Assembly: GCA_030141605.1 (NCBI GenBank)
Contig: JAQGDQ010000365.1
Location: 106,643-170,642 of the forward strand
DNA from: Tubiluchus corallicola
Taxonomy: Eukaryota > Priapulida > Priapulimorpha > Priapulimorphida > Tubiluchidae
Reading direction: 5' to 3'
DNA: 64,000 bases
In this document: piece by piece, positions 29,872 to 38,883 of the stretch
Position numbering within the stretch: the first letter of the stretch is position 1
Layout of the letters: every line of letters begins with the position of its first letter
Made by a program: the position numbers and the translations under genes
Notes under the pieces: generated by a model
Seen by the model: only the letters and a program-made list of their open reading frames with translations
What the model was told of the DNA's origin: nothing
The model's database searches: none

Positions 29872-32295
29872 ATGAAGAATCTCTTTATTCTCGTGGTAGC
29901 AGTGCTCACCACATTATCCTGTGGTCGAGGCAGGGTGCAGTTTGAGACAGACAGTTTTATAACAAAGCTCTCTTCCAGTGGCAATTTTACCTCATTTGTT
30001 GATAAGCGGACAGGAGTTGATTATTTTGCGAGAGGGCAAAATGCACCCTTAATGTCTGTAAGAGTTAATAGCAAGCTTGAGGGTCCTTCAAAAATTAATA
30101 TCGACAATAATATTATAACTCTTTTTTATAAGAAGAGTAATGTTGAAGCTATTATAGAAGTAGTGGAAAGGAGTAGTCACATGGTGTTTGAGCTTGTTGA
30201 TATTAATCCTAAGGCGAACATAGAGCTAATCTTATGGGGGCCTTATCCTACCACTATAGGTGAAACAGTAGGCGAGTGTGTTGGGGTTGTCAGAGATAAA
30301 AATTTTGCCATAGGCATACAAGCTCTCAACCCAAAAACAATAGGCGGCTATCCCACAAAGGAGGATGACGTTATGCCTTCATACAATATATTTGAAGGCA
30401 GGTCTGACTATTCCGATGTGGGAGGCGATAAGATGCACCAAGAGCTTTATAGGGGGGATGTGGCCAAGGCAATGGGTTTTGGTAGTGTCCTGCAGGCGTA
30501 TTGCAGGAACAGGAACAACGATAGAGTTATAGAGAATTGGAAGCATGAGAAGTACCTGGCTCCGGCATACGACGATGAAGGTATAATAGGTAGTGGTATT
30601 GCTATTTTTGGAGTCAGCGCTGATGATGCACTGTCTACAATAGGAGAGATAGAGCTTGCAGAAGGGTTGCCACATCCTGTGATAAATGGTGAGTGGGGTA
30701 AGGTGTCAAAAGATGCAACTGCTTCATATTTAATTATCAGATTTGGTGAAAAAGATATACAAAGTGCCATTGATCTGACAAAGCAGGCCGGTTTAAAGTA
30801 TCTCTACCATGGGGGGCCCTTTGCAAATTGGGGAAACTTTGACCTCAAGAAAGATGCTTTCCCGGAAAACTGGAAGAGTATGAAGCGGTGCGTTGATATT
30901 GCAGAGAAACAAGGGGTTTCGCTTGGTGTACACACTTTATCAAATTTTATAACGACGGATGACCCCTACGTAACGCCTGTTCCACACACGGGACTAGCTG
31001 AAGTAGGGACTTCGGTTTTAGTGAAAGATATTGATGAGAAGCAGGTTGAAATTGAGATAGAGAGCCCTGATTTCTTTAATCAGATGGAGAACAATAGCCT
31101 CAAAACTGTCAGAATTGGTAATGAGCTGATTCGCTACAACAGAGTTAGTGAGCAATATCCTTGGATATTGAGTGAATGCCAAAGAGGTGCGTTTGGCACT
31201 AAGGCGGTGGTGCATAGTGCGAATGCAAAGATTGGTAAGCTTATGGATCACCCATATAAGACATTTCTGGCAGATATAGATCTGCAAAAAGAGATGTCGA
31301 CAACTCTGGCTAAGCTATTTAATCAAACAGGGTTGAAGCAGATATCTTTCGATGGGCTTGAGGGGTGCGGGGCATCCGGAATGGGGCAATATGCAAACAT
31401 ATTGTTTGTAAAAAATTGGTATGATAGCCTAATCCCCAAGCTTAAAGGTTCAATAATTGATGCTAGCAGAGCAGGGCACTATTTTTGGCACATTTTCTCC
31501 CGAATGAACTGGGGGGAGCCGTGGTATGCTGGATTTCGGGAAAGCCAGACTCAGTACAGGCTTAAAAATCAAAATTTCTACAGCAGAAATATGATCCCCC
31601 GAATGCTGGGATGGTTTAGTATGAAGCCGGGTACGAGCATAGAGGATGCAGAGTGGCTGTTGGCAAGAGCAGCCGGATTTGATGCTGGATTTGCCCTTGT
31701 AACCTCTGCTGCTATTGTAAACAGAAATGGAAACGGTGAGAAAATACTGGGAGCGATAAAGCAGTGGGAGGCTGCTCGCCACGCAGAAGTATTTCCGGAT
31801 GAGCTAAAAAGAGAGATGCAGGATGTTAATAATGAGTTTCACCTTGAGGCTGTTGGAGAAAAGATGTGGCGGGTTTGTCCTGTGTATGTAAGCCGGTTTG
31901 AACATGCCAAAAAGATACGTCAGCCTGGCGAACCTGTTTTCAGCAAGTTTGATTTCCGGAATAAAGGAGTCAAGGGCCAACTGGAGTTTATTATGCAGGC
32001 TGTTGGCTCTCCTGTCTCAGGTATTAGCATAGAGCTTGACAACCATCGAAAGGTAATGATTCCCGTAAGGCTTCAGGAGAACCAGTATCTGGTCTACAGG
32101 GGTGGTGAAAAAATGACACTTTACACACCGGAATGGCAGGAGGTGGATGAGCTTAAAGTTAATTTTAAAGAGTTTATATGCGAGCCAGGAGAGCATAACT
32201 TAACGGTGGACTGCAAGTTTGAGGCGTCTGGTGATGAAAAGCAGACGCTAAAAATAGAGTTGAGAATAAAGGGGGAGTACCAGAGCTTAAACTAA
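29872..32295 (+). CDS. Lipoprotein resembling a glycoside hydrolase (TIM-barrel type), substrate unknown
   Basis: 807 residues. The signal peptide ends in a lipobox (TLS-C, Cys17). The mature start GRGR lacks the acidic export signal, so it may face the periplasm. An N-terminal beta-sandwich-like part (20-270) is followed by a central part (about 285-640) whose GLKYLYHGGPF, GVSLGVHTLSNFI, QISFDGLEGCG and DASRAGHY segments suggest barrel strands, and then a C-terminal beta domain. Asp within ISFDGLEG could be catalytic. I do not recognise a specific GH family. Codon use matches its neighbours. Direct repeats R1 and R2 flank it. Confidence 0.65.
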   Translation: MKNLFILVVAVLTTLSCGRGRVQFETDSFITKLSSSGNFTSFVDKRTGVDYFARGQNAPLMSVRVNSKLEGPSKINIDNNIITLFYKKSNVEAIIEVVERSSHMVFELVDINPKANIELILWGPYPTTIGETVGECVGVVRDKNFAIGIQALNPKTIGGYPTKEDDVMPSYNIFEGRSDYSDVGGDKMHQELYRGDVAKAMGFGSVLQAYCRNRNNDRVIENWKHEKYLAPAYDDEGIIGSGIAIFGVSADDALSTIGEIELAEGLPHPVINGEWGKVSKDATASYLIIRFGEKDIQSAIDLTKQAGLKYLYHGGPFANWGNFDLKKDAFPENWKSMKRCVDIAEKQGVSLGVHTLSNFITTDDPYVTPVPHTGLAEVGTSVLVKDIDEKQVEIEIESPDFFNQMENNSLKTVRIGNELIRYNRVSEQYPWILSECQRGAFGTKAVVHSANAKIGKLMDHPYKTFLADIDLQKEMSTTLAKLFNQTGLKQISFDGLEGCGASGMGQYANILFVKNWYDSLIPKLKGSIIDASRAGHYFWHIFSRMNWGEPWYAGFRESQTQYRLKNQNFYSRNMIPRMLGWFSMKPGTSIEDAEWLLARAAGFDAGFALVTSAAIVNRNGNGEKILGAIKQWEAARHAEVFPDELKREMQDVNNEFHLEAVGEKMWRVCPVYVSRFEHAKKIRQPGEPVFSKFDFRNKGVKGQLEFIMQAVGSPVSGISIELDNHRKVMIPVRLQENQYLVYRGGEKMTLYTPEWQEVDELKVNFKEFICEPGEHNLTVDCKFEASGDEKQTLKIELRIKGEYQSLN

Positions 32296-32304
32296 AGGTG
32301 TCTT

Positions 32305-32400
32305 GTCCTAAAATAGGTTTACACTAAAACGTGTAAAAATGAAGAGAAGCTGTAAACATAAACTAGGATTAAGAGTTAACCTGTAACCTTTTTTTAGGAC
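32305..32400. mobile_element. Possible MITE or IS remnant with terminal inverted repeats
   Basis: The first bases GTCCTAAAATAGGTTTACA and the complement of the last bases, GTCCTAAAAAAAGGTTACA, agree at nearly every position. The 96-bp span has no coding capacity. This is the form of a miniature inverted-repeat element or the fused ends of a deleted insertion sequence. No flanking target duplication was evident and no full-length parent is in the window. Confidence 0.5.
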
Positions 32401-32881
32401 GAGTCATTTTTGACTTAGAGTGCAATAAACTCCTCCGGAGGCTTAAAAAAAAGTGTACAGTTCGTATTGACGATTATACAGTTGTTTTTGAGGTAGTGCA
32501 AAAGAGGTAAAATCAAGGATGTAAAGGGTTTTATTTACGCCCTTTTGTCGAGCCCAAGATTAAATTTGTAAGTGCTTTTGATGAGAAACCACGCTGTCGG
32601 CTTCATGATCTTCTCAAAAGCTCGCCGTTTTAAAAAAGACTCAAACAGTGAAAAGTTTTTTTTAAAACGCCTTTCACTGTCTTTCTATCAAAGGCCTTAA
32701 AGGGGGTAGTTACAGAGTTTGTAAGGTTCATTTGATTCTGATTTGATGATTTTCCTATTTTACTCTGTAAGGCTTTGCACGGAAGCTACAATAATCCTTG
32801 CAGTTTAGGACACAATAATTCGCTAAGTTTTCAGTTTTATATTGTTGATATTAAATACATTAGGATTGATTTAAGGAGTGG
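32401..32881 (+). repeat. Intergenic repeat family, copy R2
   Basis: 32520-32881 aligns with R1. The block before it (32401-32500, with CTCCGGAGGCTTAAAAAAAAG and CGTATTGACGATTATACAG) recurs in reverse orientation at 35170-35255. The stem ACAGTGAAA/TTTCACTGT is perfect here and imperfect in R1. The 3' end of R2 runs up to the stop of the next, oppositely oriented gene. Confidence 0.75.
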
Positions 32882-32929
32882 GCTATATAGAATATTGCTG
32901 TCTGTGTTTGTATAGCCTTGTAAATAAGG

Positions 32930-33742
32930 TTAGTAGTCGTCGGCTTTTAGTCTTACATCTTTCTCTCTCTTTCTCTTTTCGAGATTGTACTTTTTTATCA
33001 GGAATGCTTGATACCTTCCTATTATAATATCTTTTTCATTCGTTGTTACTATCTGTTTTGATTGCATCTTTCCTACAACTACCGGTGCACCATATAGCAC
33101 GGAATATGTCCTATTTGAGCTGTAAGGGGAGCTTGATATCATTAAAGAGTTGGAGGGGTTAGCTCTAAAGCCACTGTACTCAGCACGTACCTCATGCTTC
33201 TGAAAAGTATTCCTGGCATTCATGTCAGCATCAAACACTTTTGGCGATTTAGTAAGCCCCTGCATAACTGCATTATTAATATTATTTCTGGCATTGTCTG
33301 CCATTTGTGTCGATGGGGGAATATTTTGGACTTCTGTGTATAGGTGATATGGTATACGCGGAAATATAACTATTTCATCAATTTGCATTGTGTCCTGAGA
33401 CATAAATATGCCCATAAGGTACTCCATGGTGTCCAATGTATCAACAGGAAGAGTTATCTCTACCTCTTTGTACCCTATATGGGTATACCTGATCAGATCT
33501 CCGGGCTTCCCCGAGAGAAAGAACCTGCCCTCATTATCAGATGTTCCTGTTAACCTGTTATTTATTGTAAATCCGGATTGGGAGAGTGGCAGCATTGTTG
33601 TTTTGTCATAAACAACTCCTGTTACATAGACACTTTTGTTAAAAGTGCTATCGGCATTTTGCCCTTTTGCTGTCCATGCTGGTCCATGCAATACTGCTCC
33701 AAACATAAAAGCAATAATCTTAATACTTATACATCTTTTCAT
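32930..33742 (-). CDS. Secreted protein with carboxypeptidase-like regulatory domain
   Basis: 270 residues. A signal peptide (about 1-28) leads into a CarboxypepD_reg-like beta-sandwich (about 38-115: VYVTGVVYDKTTMLPLSQSGFTINNRLTGTSDNEGRFFLSGKPGDLIRYTHIGYK with the family's final G-Y pattern). A 150-residue tail without recognised motifs follows. Such proteins are common at the Bacteroidota envelope, alone or as the start of TonB-dependent receptors; no receptor follows here. The exact role is unknown. Confidence 0.75.
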   Translation of the reverse strand: MKRCISIKIIAFMFGAVLHGPAWTAKGQNADSTFNKSVYVTGVVYDKTTMLPLSQSGFTINNRLTGTSDNEGRFFLSGKPGDLIRYTHIGYKEVEITLPVDTLDTMEYLMGIFMSQDTMQIDEIVIFPRIPYHLYTEVQNIPPSTQMADNARNNINNAVMQGLTKSPKVFDADMNARNTFQKHEVRAEYSGFRANPSNSLMISSSPYSSNRTYSVLYGAPVVVGKMQSKQIVTTNEKDIIIGRYQAFLIKKYNLEKRKREKDVRLKADDY

Positions 33743-34216
33743 CAGCTTATATAAATTTGGTGATTATCCGTATTTACAACTAAATGCATTTTTACTACTC
33801 ACAGGAGCTGCCAATTGTTTACACATAGCCTCCCGAAAAGCCTGTGATCCATGTGCCAAATCAGGACATAGCGCTTGCGCCACGGCTGACGCTGAACCTT
33901 TTCGGGCTGAGAAACTCTTTTTTGTCGAAGTTAACAAATGCATTGTGAGAAACCAATAGTGATATGGTAGCTTCGACTTATACATGATTGTACCACTCTC
34001 AAGGTTGTGCTAGTGTGACAATTCTTACACTCATGCTGTGCCTTTCCAGTAGTGAGATATTCCTCTGCATCTGACACATATGACTCCTGCCTGATCTTCT
34101 TTAAACTTGTGCTTACAACTCTCTTCGTCCGGATAGTGAGATATAAGGCTTACAAGGGTCATAGTATTGTAAAGATAAAAACTTATAGTAAAATGTGTGG
34201 GTAAAACCGCTTATTT

Positions 34217-34955
34217 AAACAATTAAGTGTAGCTATATTTCTGGCAGTTATGCTATTTGCCAGTCTCTGTAATGGGATGGGGAAGGTAGGGGGTGGAAAG
34301 TGATAACCCTCGACTGAAAACTGGCAATAGTCTTTTTAGGGTGCCAGATGCTAATTTTAGGCTTGCACTAAAAAAGGTAAGTTCCCTAATTGCTTTCACC
34401 CTCAATGATAGTCTGACAGCAGACCATGCGGATGTGTTGGCTGCCGCTTCTATAGATGTATGTGGCAAGAACATTGATTCTTTAGATGGGATATAGTTTT
34501 TGACCTCTTTGGAGGGTTTCTCGCTATGAGAACAATCTTACAAGTTTGGATGTAAGTAATAATACAGCATTAGTTGTGTTGAGTTGCAGGGATAACGATC
34601 TTACGAGCTTGGATATAAGTAATAATACAACCTTGTTTGATTTGGGTTGCTATGGCAATAACCTTACGAGTTTGGACGTAAGTAATAACCCACTTTAACT
34701 ATGTTGGCTTGCTATGACAACAACTTTACGAGTTTGGATGTGAGTAATAATACAGCATTAGCTGTGTTGAGTTGCAGGGATAACGATCTTACGAGCTTGG
34801 ATGTAAGTAATAATACAAACTTAAGTACACTGCATGTAGATGAAGATATAAAGTGTGAACCTTCTATTGTAGAGTTAAACCCTATCAATTGCTACTATTG
34901 GGATGGAACCCAAAGCCGTCCTATTAAATATCACCCTGCTGCAGACTGCCCTTAG
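34217..34955 (+). pseudogene. Decayed leucine-rich-repeat (BspA-like) lipoprotein gene
   Basis: Pieces of one protein lie in different frames. First a lipoprotein signal (VMLFASLCNG), then a frame change near 34290. Next comes a VPDANFRLALKK module ending DSLDGI at a stop (34494-34496), and another shift near 34520. LRR units (NNLTSLDVSNNTAL, LSCRDNDLTSLD) end at a stop near 34696, where one C appears missing from a CCC run. The last frame carries LRR units and a CYYWDGTQSR tail to 34955. At least three breaks make a functional product unlikely unless they are sequence errors. Such LRR proteins are cell-surface proteins of Bacteroidota. Confidence 0.8.
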
Positions 34956-34981
34956 TAGAAGAAAAAGTAAACTATGAACTT

Positions 34982-35018
34982 AAAAAGTCGTGTTGTTTCG
35001 TGCAGCACGGCTTTTTAA
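34982..35018 (+). terminator. Terminator after the LRR pseudogene
   Basis: AAAAAGTCGTG (34982-34992) pairs with CACGGCTTTTT (35006-35016) with one G-T pair, 27 bp after the last LRR stop. The surviving terminator supports this having been a real gene end. Confidence 0.75.
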
Positions 35019-35255
35019 GGGTTATATTGTAAATTCCGTGCAAAGCCTTGCAGGTTAAGATAGGAAAATCGTCAAATCAAAATCAGATGAACCTAACAAA
35101 CTCTGCGAAATAGAAAAACGGCCTTTACAGACTTGATTTTTGGCTCTTTTGTATCAAGAGAATACTACTTCAAACAACTATATAATCGCCAATACGAACT
35201 GTACATTTTTTTTAAGCCTCTGGAGGGGTTTATTGCATTCTAGGTCAAAATATAC
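35019..35255 (-). repeat. Intergenic repeat family, copy R3 (inverted, internally deleted)
   Basis: 35019-35110 is the reverse complement of the 3' part of R1/R2 (shares CCGTGCAAAGCCTT and AGGAAAATCGTCAAATCA-like blocks). 35170-35255 is the reverse complement of the block at 32401-32500. The middle of the element is missing. Confidence 0.7.
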
Positions 35256-35790
35256 AAATAGTAAACTTTTATCTCAACAAAAATTAATTCTTAAGGGGTG
35301 ACTGTTTAAAAAAAGAGGTGGAAAATACTTATCCTTTAATATTAGAATTGCCAACTGCCATTTTTTTACTTCTTTACTCTGCTGGAATCTTATAGGGTTT
35401 ATTTTTTCACACGTAATATATGAGTTTTGGAGCGGTTTATGGATACTTTTGTTAATGTTGTATTTGTAAAGTCATCATTCCCCCACTTTACTTTAGGTTC
35501 TTAAAATGTCACACATTTTTTTAGTAGTCATAGTTTTAACATGTGTTTATTGTTTAATGTTTCATAGCTGCATTATTAAATATATGCCATTTTGCATTGG
35601 CAATGTTTCAAATTCCCTCTATTTTTTTTAATTTCCACCTTCTTTTACCGAAGATATAACTTTTGCGTAGGTAGGCCATCTCTGGCGTAATACGCTGCAG
35701 AGTCTGTTTTGAGTTTGTCGCTTTTTTACGGTGAGGGTCTATAAGTCTACTGGATAGTATAGATTGTTTTTTAATAAACTTGTTTAAATT

Positions 35791-37272
35791 ATGTTTTTGC
35801 TCGGCCTTGATATAGGAAGCTCTTCTGTGAAAGCTTCAGTTTTGAATGGAGAGAGTGGAGAGGTTGTGGGTTCTTCCTTTTATCCTAAGCAGGAGATGGG
35901 TATTATTGCGGACAACCCTGGGTGGGCAGAGCAGCATCCTGAGACCTGGTGGAAGAGTCTGGTATTTGCGACAAGGGAAGCTGTTGCTACTTCGGCTGTA
36001 AAGAAGGAGGATATTGGCGCAATAGGCATATCCTATCAGATGCATGGGTTAGTGGTTATAGATAAAGAGCAAAGTGTATTGCGTCCTTCTATTATATGGT
36101 GTGATAGCCGTGCGGCAGAGATTGGGCAAAAGGCGTTTGAGGGTATGGGTGAGGATAATTGTCTTGTGGAGCTATTGAATTCACCGGGCAATTTTACGGC
36201 TTCAAAGCTGAAGTGGGTAAAAGATAATGAACCTGAGCTTTTTGATAAGATATACAAGGTAATGCTTCCTGGGGATTATATAGCCATGCGTCTTACAGGA
36301 GAGGTTTGCACTACCGCTTCGGGATTATCAGAAGGTATTTTTTGGGATTTCGGGAAAAATAAGGTGTCGGGGAGGCTAATGGGTTACTATGGTTTTGAAG
36401 ATGGGCTGATACCGGAGATAAGAGAGACCTTTAGTATTCAGGGGGGAGTTTCAGGAGCTGCTGCTAGTGAGCTTGGGCTTAAAGCTGGTACTCCGATATC
36501 TTACAGAGCAGGAGATCAGCCAAATAATGCATTCTCATTAAATGTGCTTAACCCCGGCGACATTGCAACAACGGCAGGCACATCGGGAGTTGTATATGGA
36601 GTGAGTGATGTTGTGAAGTACGATTCAGAGTCGAGGATAAACACCTTTGCACATGTCAACCACACTGTGGATAGTATACGTCTAGGGGTTTTGCTGTGTA
36701 TCAATGGTACCGGAATATTGAATTCGTGGTTGAATAAGAATGTTGGCAACGGAGCCTTTTCATACGAAAGGATGAACAGTGAGGCTGCTAAGGTTACAGT
36801 TGGTTCGGAGGGGGTATCAATTCTCCCTTTTGGAAATGGAGCGGAGCGTGTGTTGGGGAATCACAATATGGGTGCGCATATTTCCGGGCTTAATTTTAAC
36901 ACTCACAAGCAGGGGCACCTATTTCGTGCTGCCCAGGAGGGTATCGCTTTTTCTTTTAAGTATGGTATGGAGGTGATGAAGAGTATAGGGGTGTGCTCTA
37001 AAGTGATACGTGCAGGAAAGGCCAATATGTTTTTAAGTCCTATATTTAGGGAGACGCTGGCCAATGTTACTGGTACAGTTATAGAGTTGTACAATACAGA
37101 TGGGGCTGCTGGTGCTGCACGTGGGGCCGGTATTGGAGTAGGGTACTACTCTTCATTTGAAGAGGCACTTGCGGGATTGAGCAGGCTGGAGGTTGTGGAG
37201 CCTTTGGAGCGACAAAAGAGGGCAACTGAAGATGCATATATGGCGTGGGAAGAGTTACTAGCTGAGAGGTGA
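35791..37272 (+). CDS. xylB: Xylulokinase
   Basis: 493 residues, FGGY kinase family. It phosphorylates D-xylulose at C5 using ATP. Seen are the N-terminal phosphate loop LGLDIGSSSVKASV, the SYQMHGLVVID segment, IIWCDSRA, the substrate segment GDYIAMRLTGE and the C-terminal AGKANMFLSPIFRETLANVTG..IELYNTDGAAGAARGAGIG typical of XylB. xylA follows 94 bp downstream, forming a xylose operon. No xylose transporter or regulator gene lies beside them. Confidence 0.94.
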   Translation: MFLLGLDIGSSSVKASVLNGESGEVVGSSFYPKQEMGIIADNPGWAEQHPETWWKSLVFATREAVATSAVKKEDIGAIGISYQMHGLVVIDKEQSVLRPSIIWCDSRAAEIGQKAFEGMGEDNCLVELLNSPGNFTASKLKWVKDNEPELFDKIYKVMLPGDYIAMRLTGEVCTTASGLSEGIFWDFGKNKVSGRLMGYYGFEDGLIPEIRETFSIQGGVSGAAASELGLKAGTPISYRAGDQPNNAFSLNVLNPGDIATTAGTSGVVYGVSDVVKYDSESRINTFAHVNHTVDSIRLGVLLCINGTGILNSWLNKNVGNGAFSYERMNSEAAKVTVGSEGVSILPFGNGAERVLGNHNMGAHISGLNFNTHKQGHLFRAAQEGIAFSFKYGMEVMKSIGVCSKVIRAGKANMFLSPIFRETLANVTGTVIELYNTDGAAGAARGAGIGVGYYSSFEEALAGLSRLEVVEPLERQKRATEDAYMAWEELLAER

Positions 37273-37366
37273 ATATTTTGTCCTGTACCGGCTATTTTAT
37301 AATAGATATATGAAGAGTCGAAATAGTTATATACAAGAAAGCTAATCAAATTAATTATAAAATATT

Positions 37367-38692
37367 ATGAGTGTATTTAAAGGAAATAAGGAGTACTTCC
37401 CGGGCGTAGGAAAAATTGAGTTTGAGGGCCCTGAATCGAGAAATCCGCTGGCTTTTAAATGGTATAAAGAAGATCGCATTGTTGCCGGAAAAACGATGAA
37501 GGAGCATTTACGCTTTGCTGTAGCTTACTGGCATACATTCTGTGGGGAAGGGGGTGATCCTTTTGGTCCTGGGACAAAGGTTTTTCCGTGGAACAGTGCC
37601 TCCGATCCAATGGATTTGGCTAAAGAGAAGCTGGATGCGGCATTTGAATTTATAACAAAGATAGGTATTCCGTTCTACTGCTTTCATGATACAGATATAG
37701 TGGGGGACGGCACTGTCTTCGATATCGAAAAGCGCATGTATGCAATTCAGCCTGAGATGAAAGCCCGCCAGAGTGCGTCAGGGGTCAGGCTACTGTGGGG
37801 TACAGCCAATGTATTTTCAAATCCGAGGTATATGAACGGAGCTTCCACAAATCCGGATTTTAATGTGCTGGCAAATGCGGCAGTACAAGTTAAGAATGCG
37901 ATAGATATCACAATTGCTCTGGGTGGGACAGGTTATGTGTTTTGGGGAGGGCGTGAAGGGTATAGTAGCCTTCATAATACCGATACGAAGCGTGAACTGG
38001 AGCACATGGGGCGTTTCCTTACTATGGCGCGCGATTATGCGCGTAGGCAGGGGTTCGAGGGAGTATTTCTTGTAGAGCCTAAGCCGATGGAGCCAACAAA
38101 GCATCAGTATGATTTTGATTCACAGACTGTTATTGGGTTTTTGCGCCAGTATGGACTTGATAAAGACTTTAAGTTGAATATTGAGGTTAATCATGCTACG
38201 CTGGCAGGGCACTCTTTTGCACATGAGCTGCGTATGGCTGCTGATGCCGGACTGTTAGGGTCTATTGACGCCAATAAGGGAGATTATCAGAATGGGTGGG
38301 ATACTGACGAGTTTCCTACCAACATATATGAGGTAACTGAGGCAATGCTTGAAATTATACAGGCTGGGGGATTTTCAGATGGCGGTATAAACTTTGATGC
38401 AAAAACCCGTAGAAGCTCCACTGACCTCAAAGACATTTTTATTTCTCATATTACCGGGATGGATGTTTTTGCCCGCGCACTACTTGTTGCAGACAGCCTA
38501 ATGGCGGAGTCGGATTACACAGAGCGTCGTAAGCAGCGTTATTCATCATATGATAGCGGTAGTGGAGTTGATTTTGAGAATGGCAGGTTATCATTTGAAG
38601 ACCTTCATAAGATTGCCAAAGAAGTGGGTGAGCCTGCACAGGTCAGTGGAAAGCAAGAGCTTTTTGAACAGATGATTAACTGGTTTATATAA
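37367..38692 (+). CDS. xylA: Xylose isomerase
   Basis: 441 residues, the long (class II) type usual in Bacteroidota. It converts D-xylose to D-xylulose with two divalent metals. The [16 protein letters not shown] region, CFHDTDI with the catalytic His, VFWGGREGY, and the metal ligands in [26 protein letters not shown] and [17 protein letters not shown] are all present. It works with XylB upstream to feed xylulose 5-phosphate to the pentose phosphate pathway. Confidence 0.96.
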   Translation: MSVFKGNKEYFPGVGKIEFEGPESRNPLAFKWYKEDRIVAGKTMKEHLRFAVAYWHTFCGEGGDPFGPGTKVFPWNSASDPMDLAKEKLDAAFEFITKIGIPFYCFHDTDIVGDGTVFDIEKRMYAIQPEMKARQSASGVRLLWGTANVFSNPRYMNGASTNPDFNVLANAAVQVKNAIDITIALGGTGYVFWGGREGYSSLHNTDTKRELEHMGRFLTMARDYARRQGFEGVFLVEPKPMEPTKHQYDFDSQTVIGFLRQYGLDKDFKLNIEVNHATLAGHSFAHELRMAADAGLLGSIDANKGDYQNGWDTDEFPTNIYEVTEAMLEIIQAGGFSDGGINFDAKTRRSSTDLKDIFISHITGMDVFARALLVADSLMAESDYTERRKQRYSSYDSGSGVDFENGRLSFEDLHKIAKEVGEPAQVSGKQELFEQMINWFI

Positions 38693-38883
38693 GATTGTAC
38701 TCAAATGGTGAGTTTTTATCAATTCTACCTAAGGGGTATGAATAACTACCGAAAGCAGTACATTATGAAATTTTGATAGATAATACCATGTTTGAGTAAG
38801 GTGCACTAACAGGTGTTAGCAGTTTGGTAGTTTAATTTTTTATGAGTTGCTTATTTAAATGTGGATGATATACAATAATTTAT

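Larger units (their letters stand above)
32296..32929. other. Intergenic stretch with MITE-like element and repeat copy R2
   Basis: No gene. It holds an inverted-repeat element at 32305-32400, a block at 32401-32500 that recurs inverted at 35170-35255, and repeat copy R2 at 32520-32881. Confidence 0.6.
33743..35790. other. Two-kilobase gene-poor stretch with a decayed LRR gene and repeats
   Basis: No intact gene supported. It holds, in order: a segment richer in G+C open on both strands (33764-33985), a decayed LRR lipoprotein gene (about 34217-34955), a terminator (34982-35018), the inverted repeat copy R3 (35019-35255), and about 530 bp of AT-rich DNA before xylB with nothing recognised. 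Confidence 0.6.
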
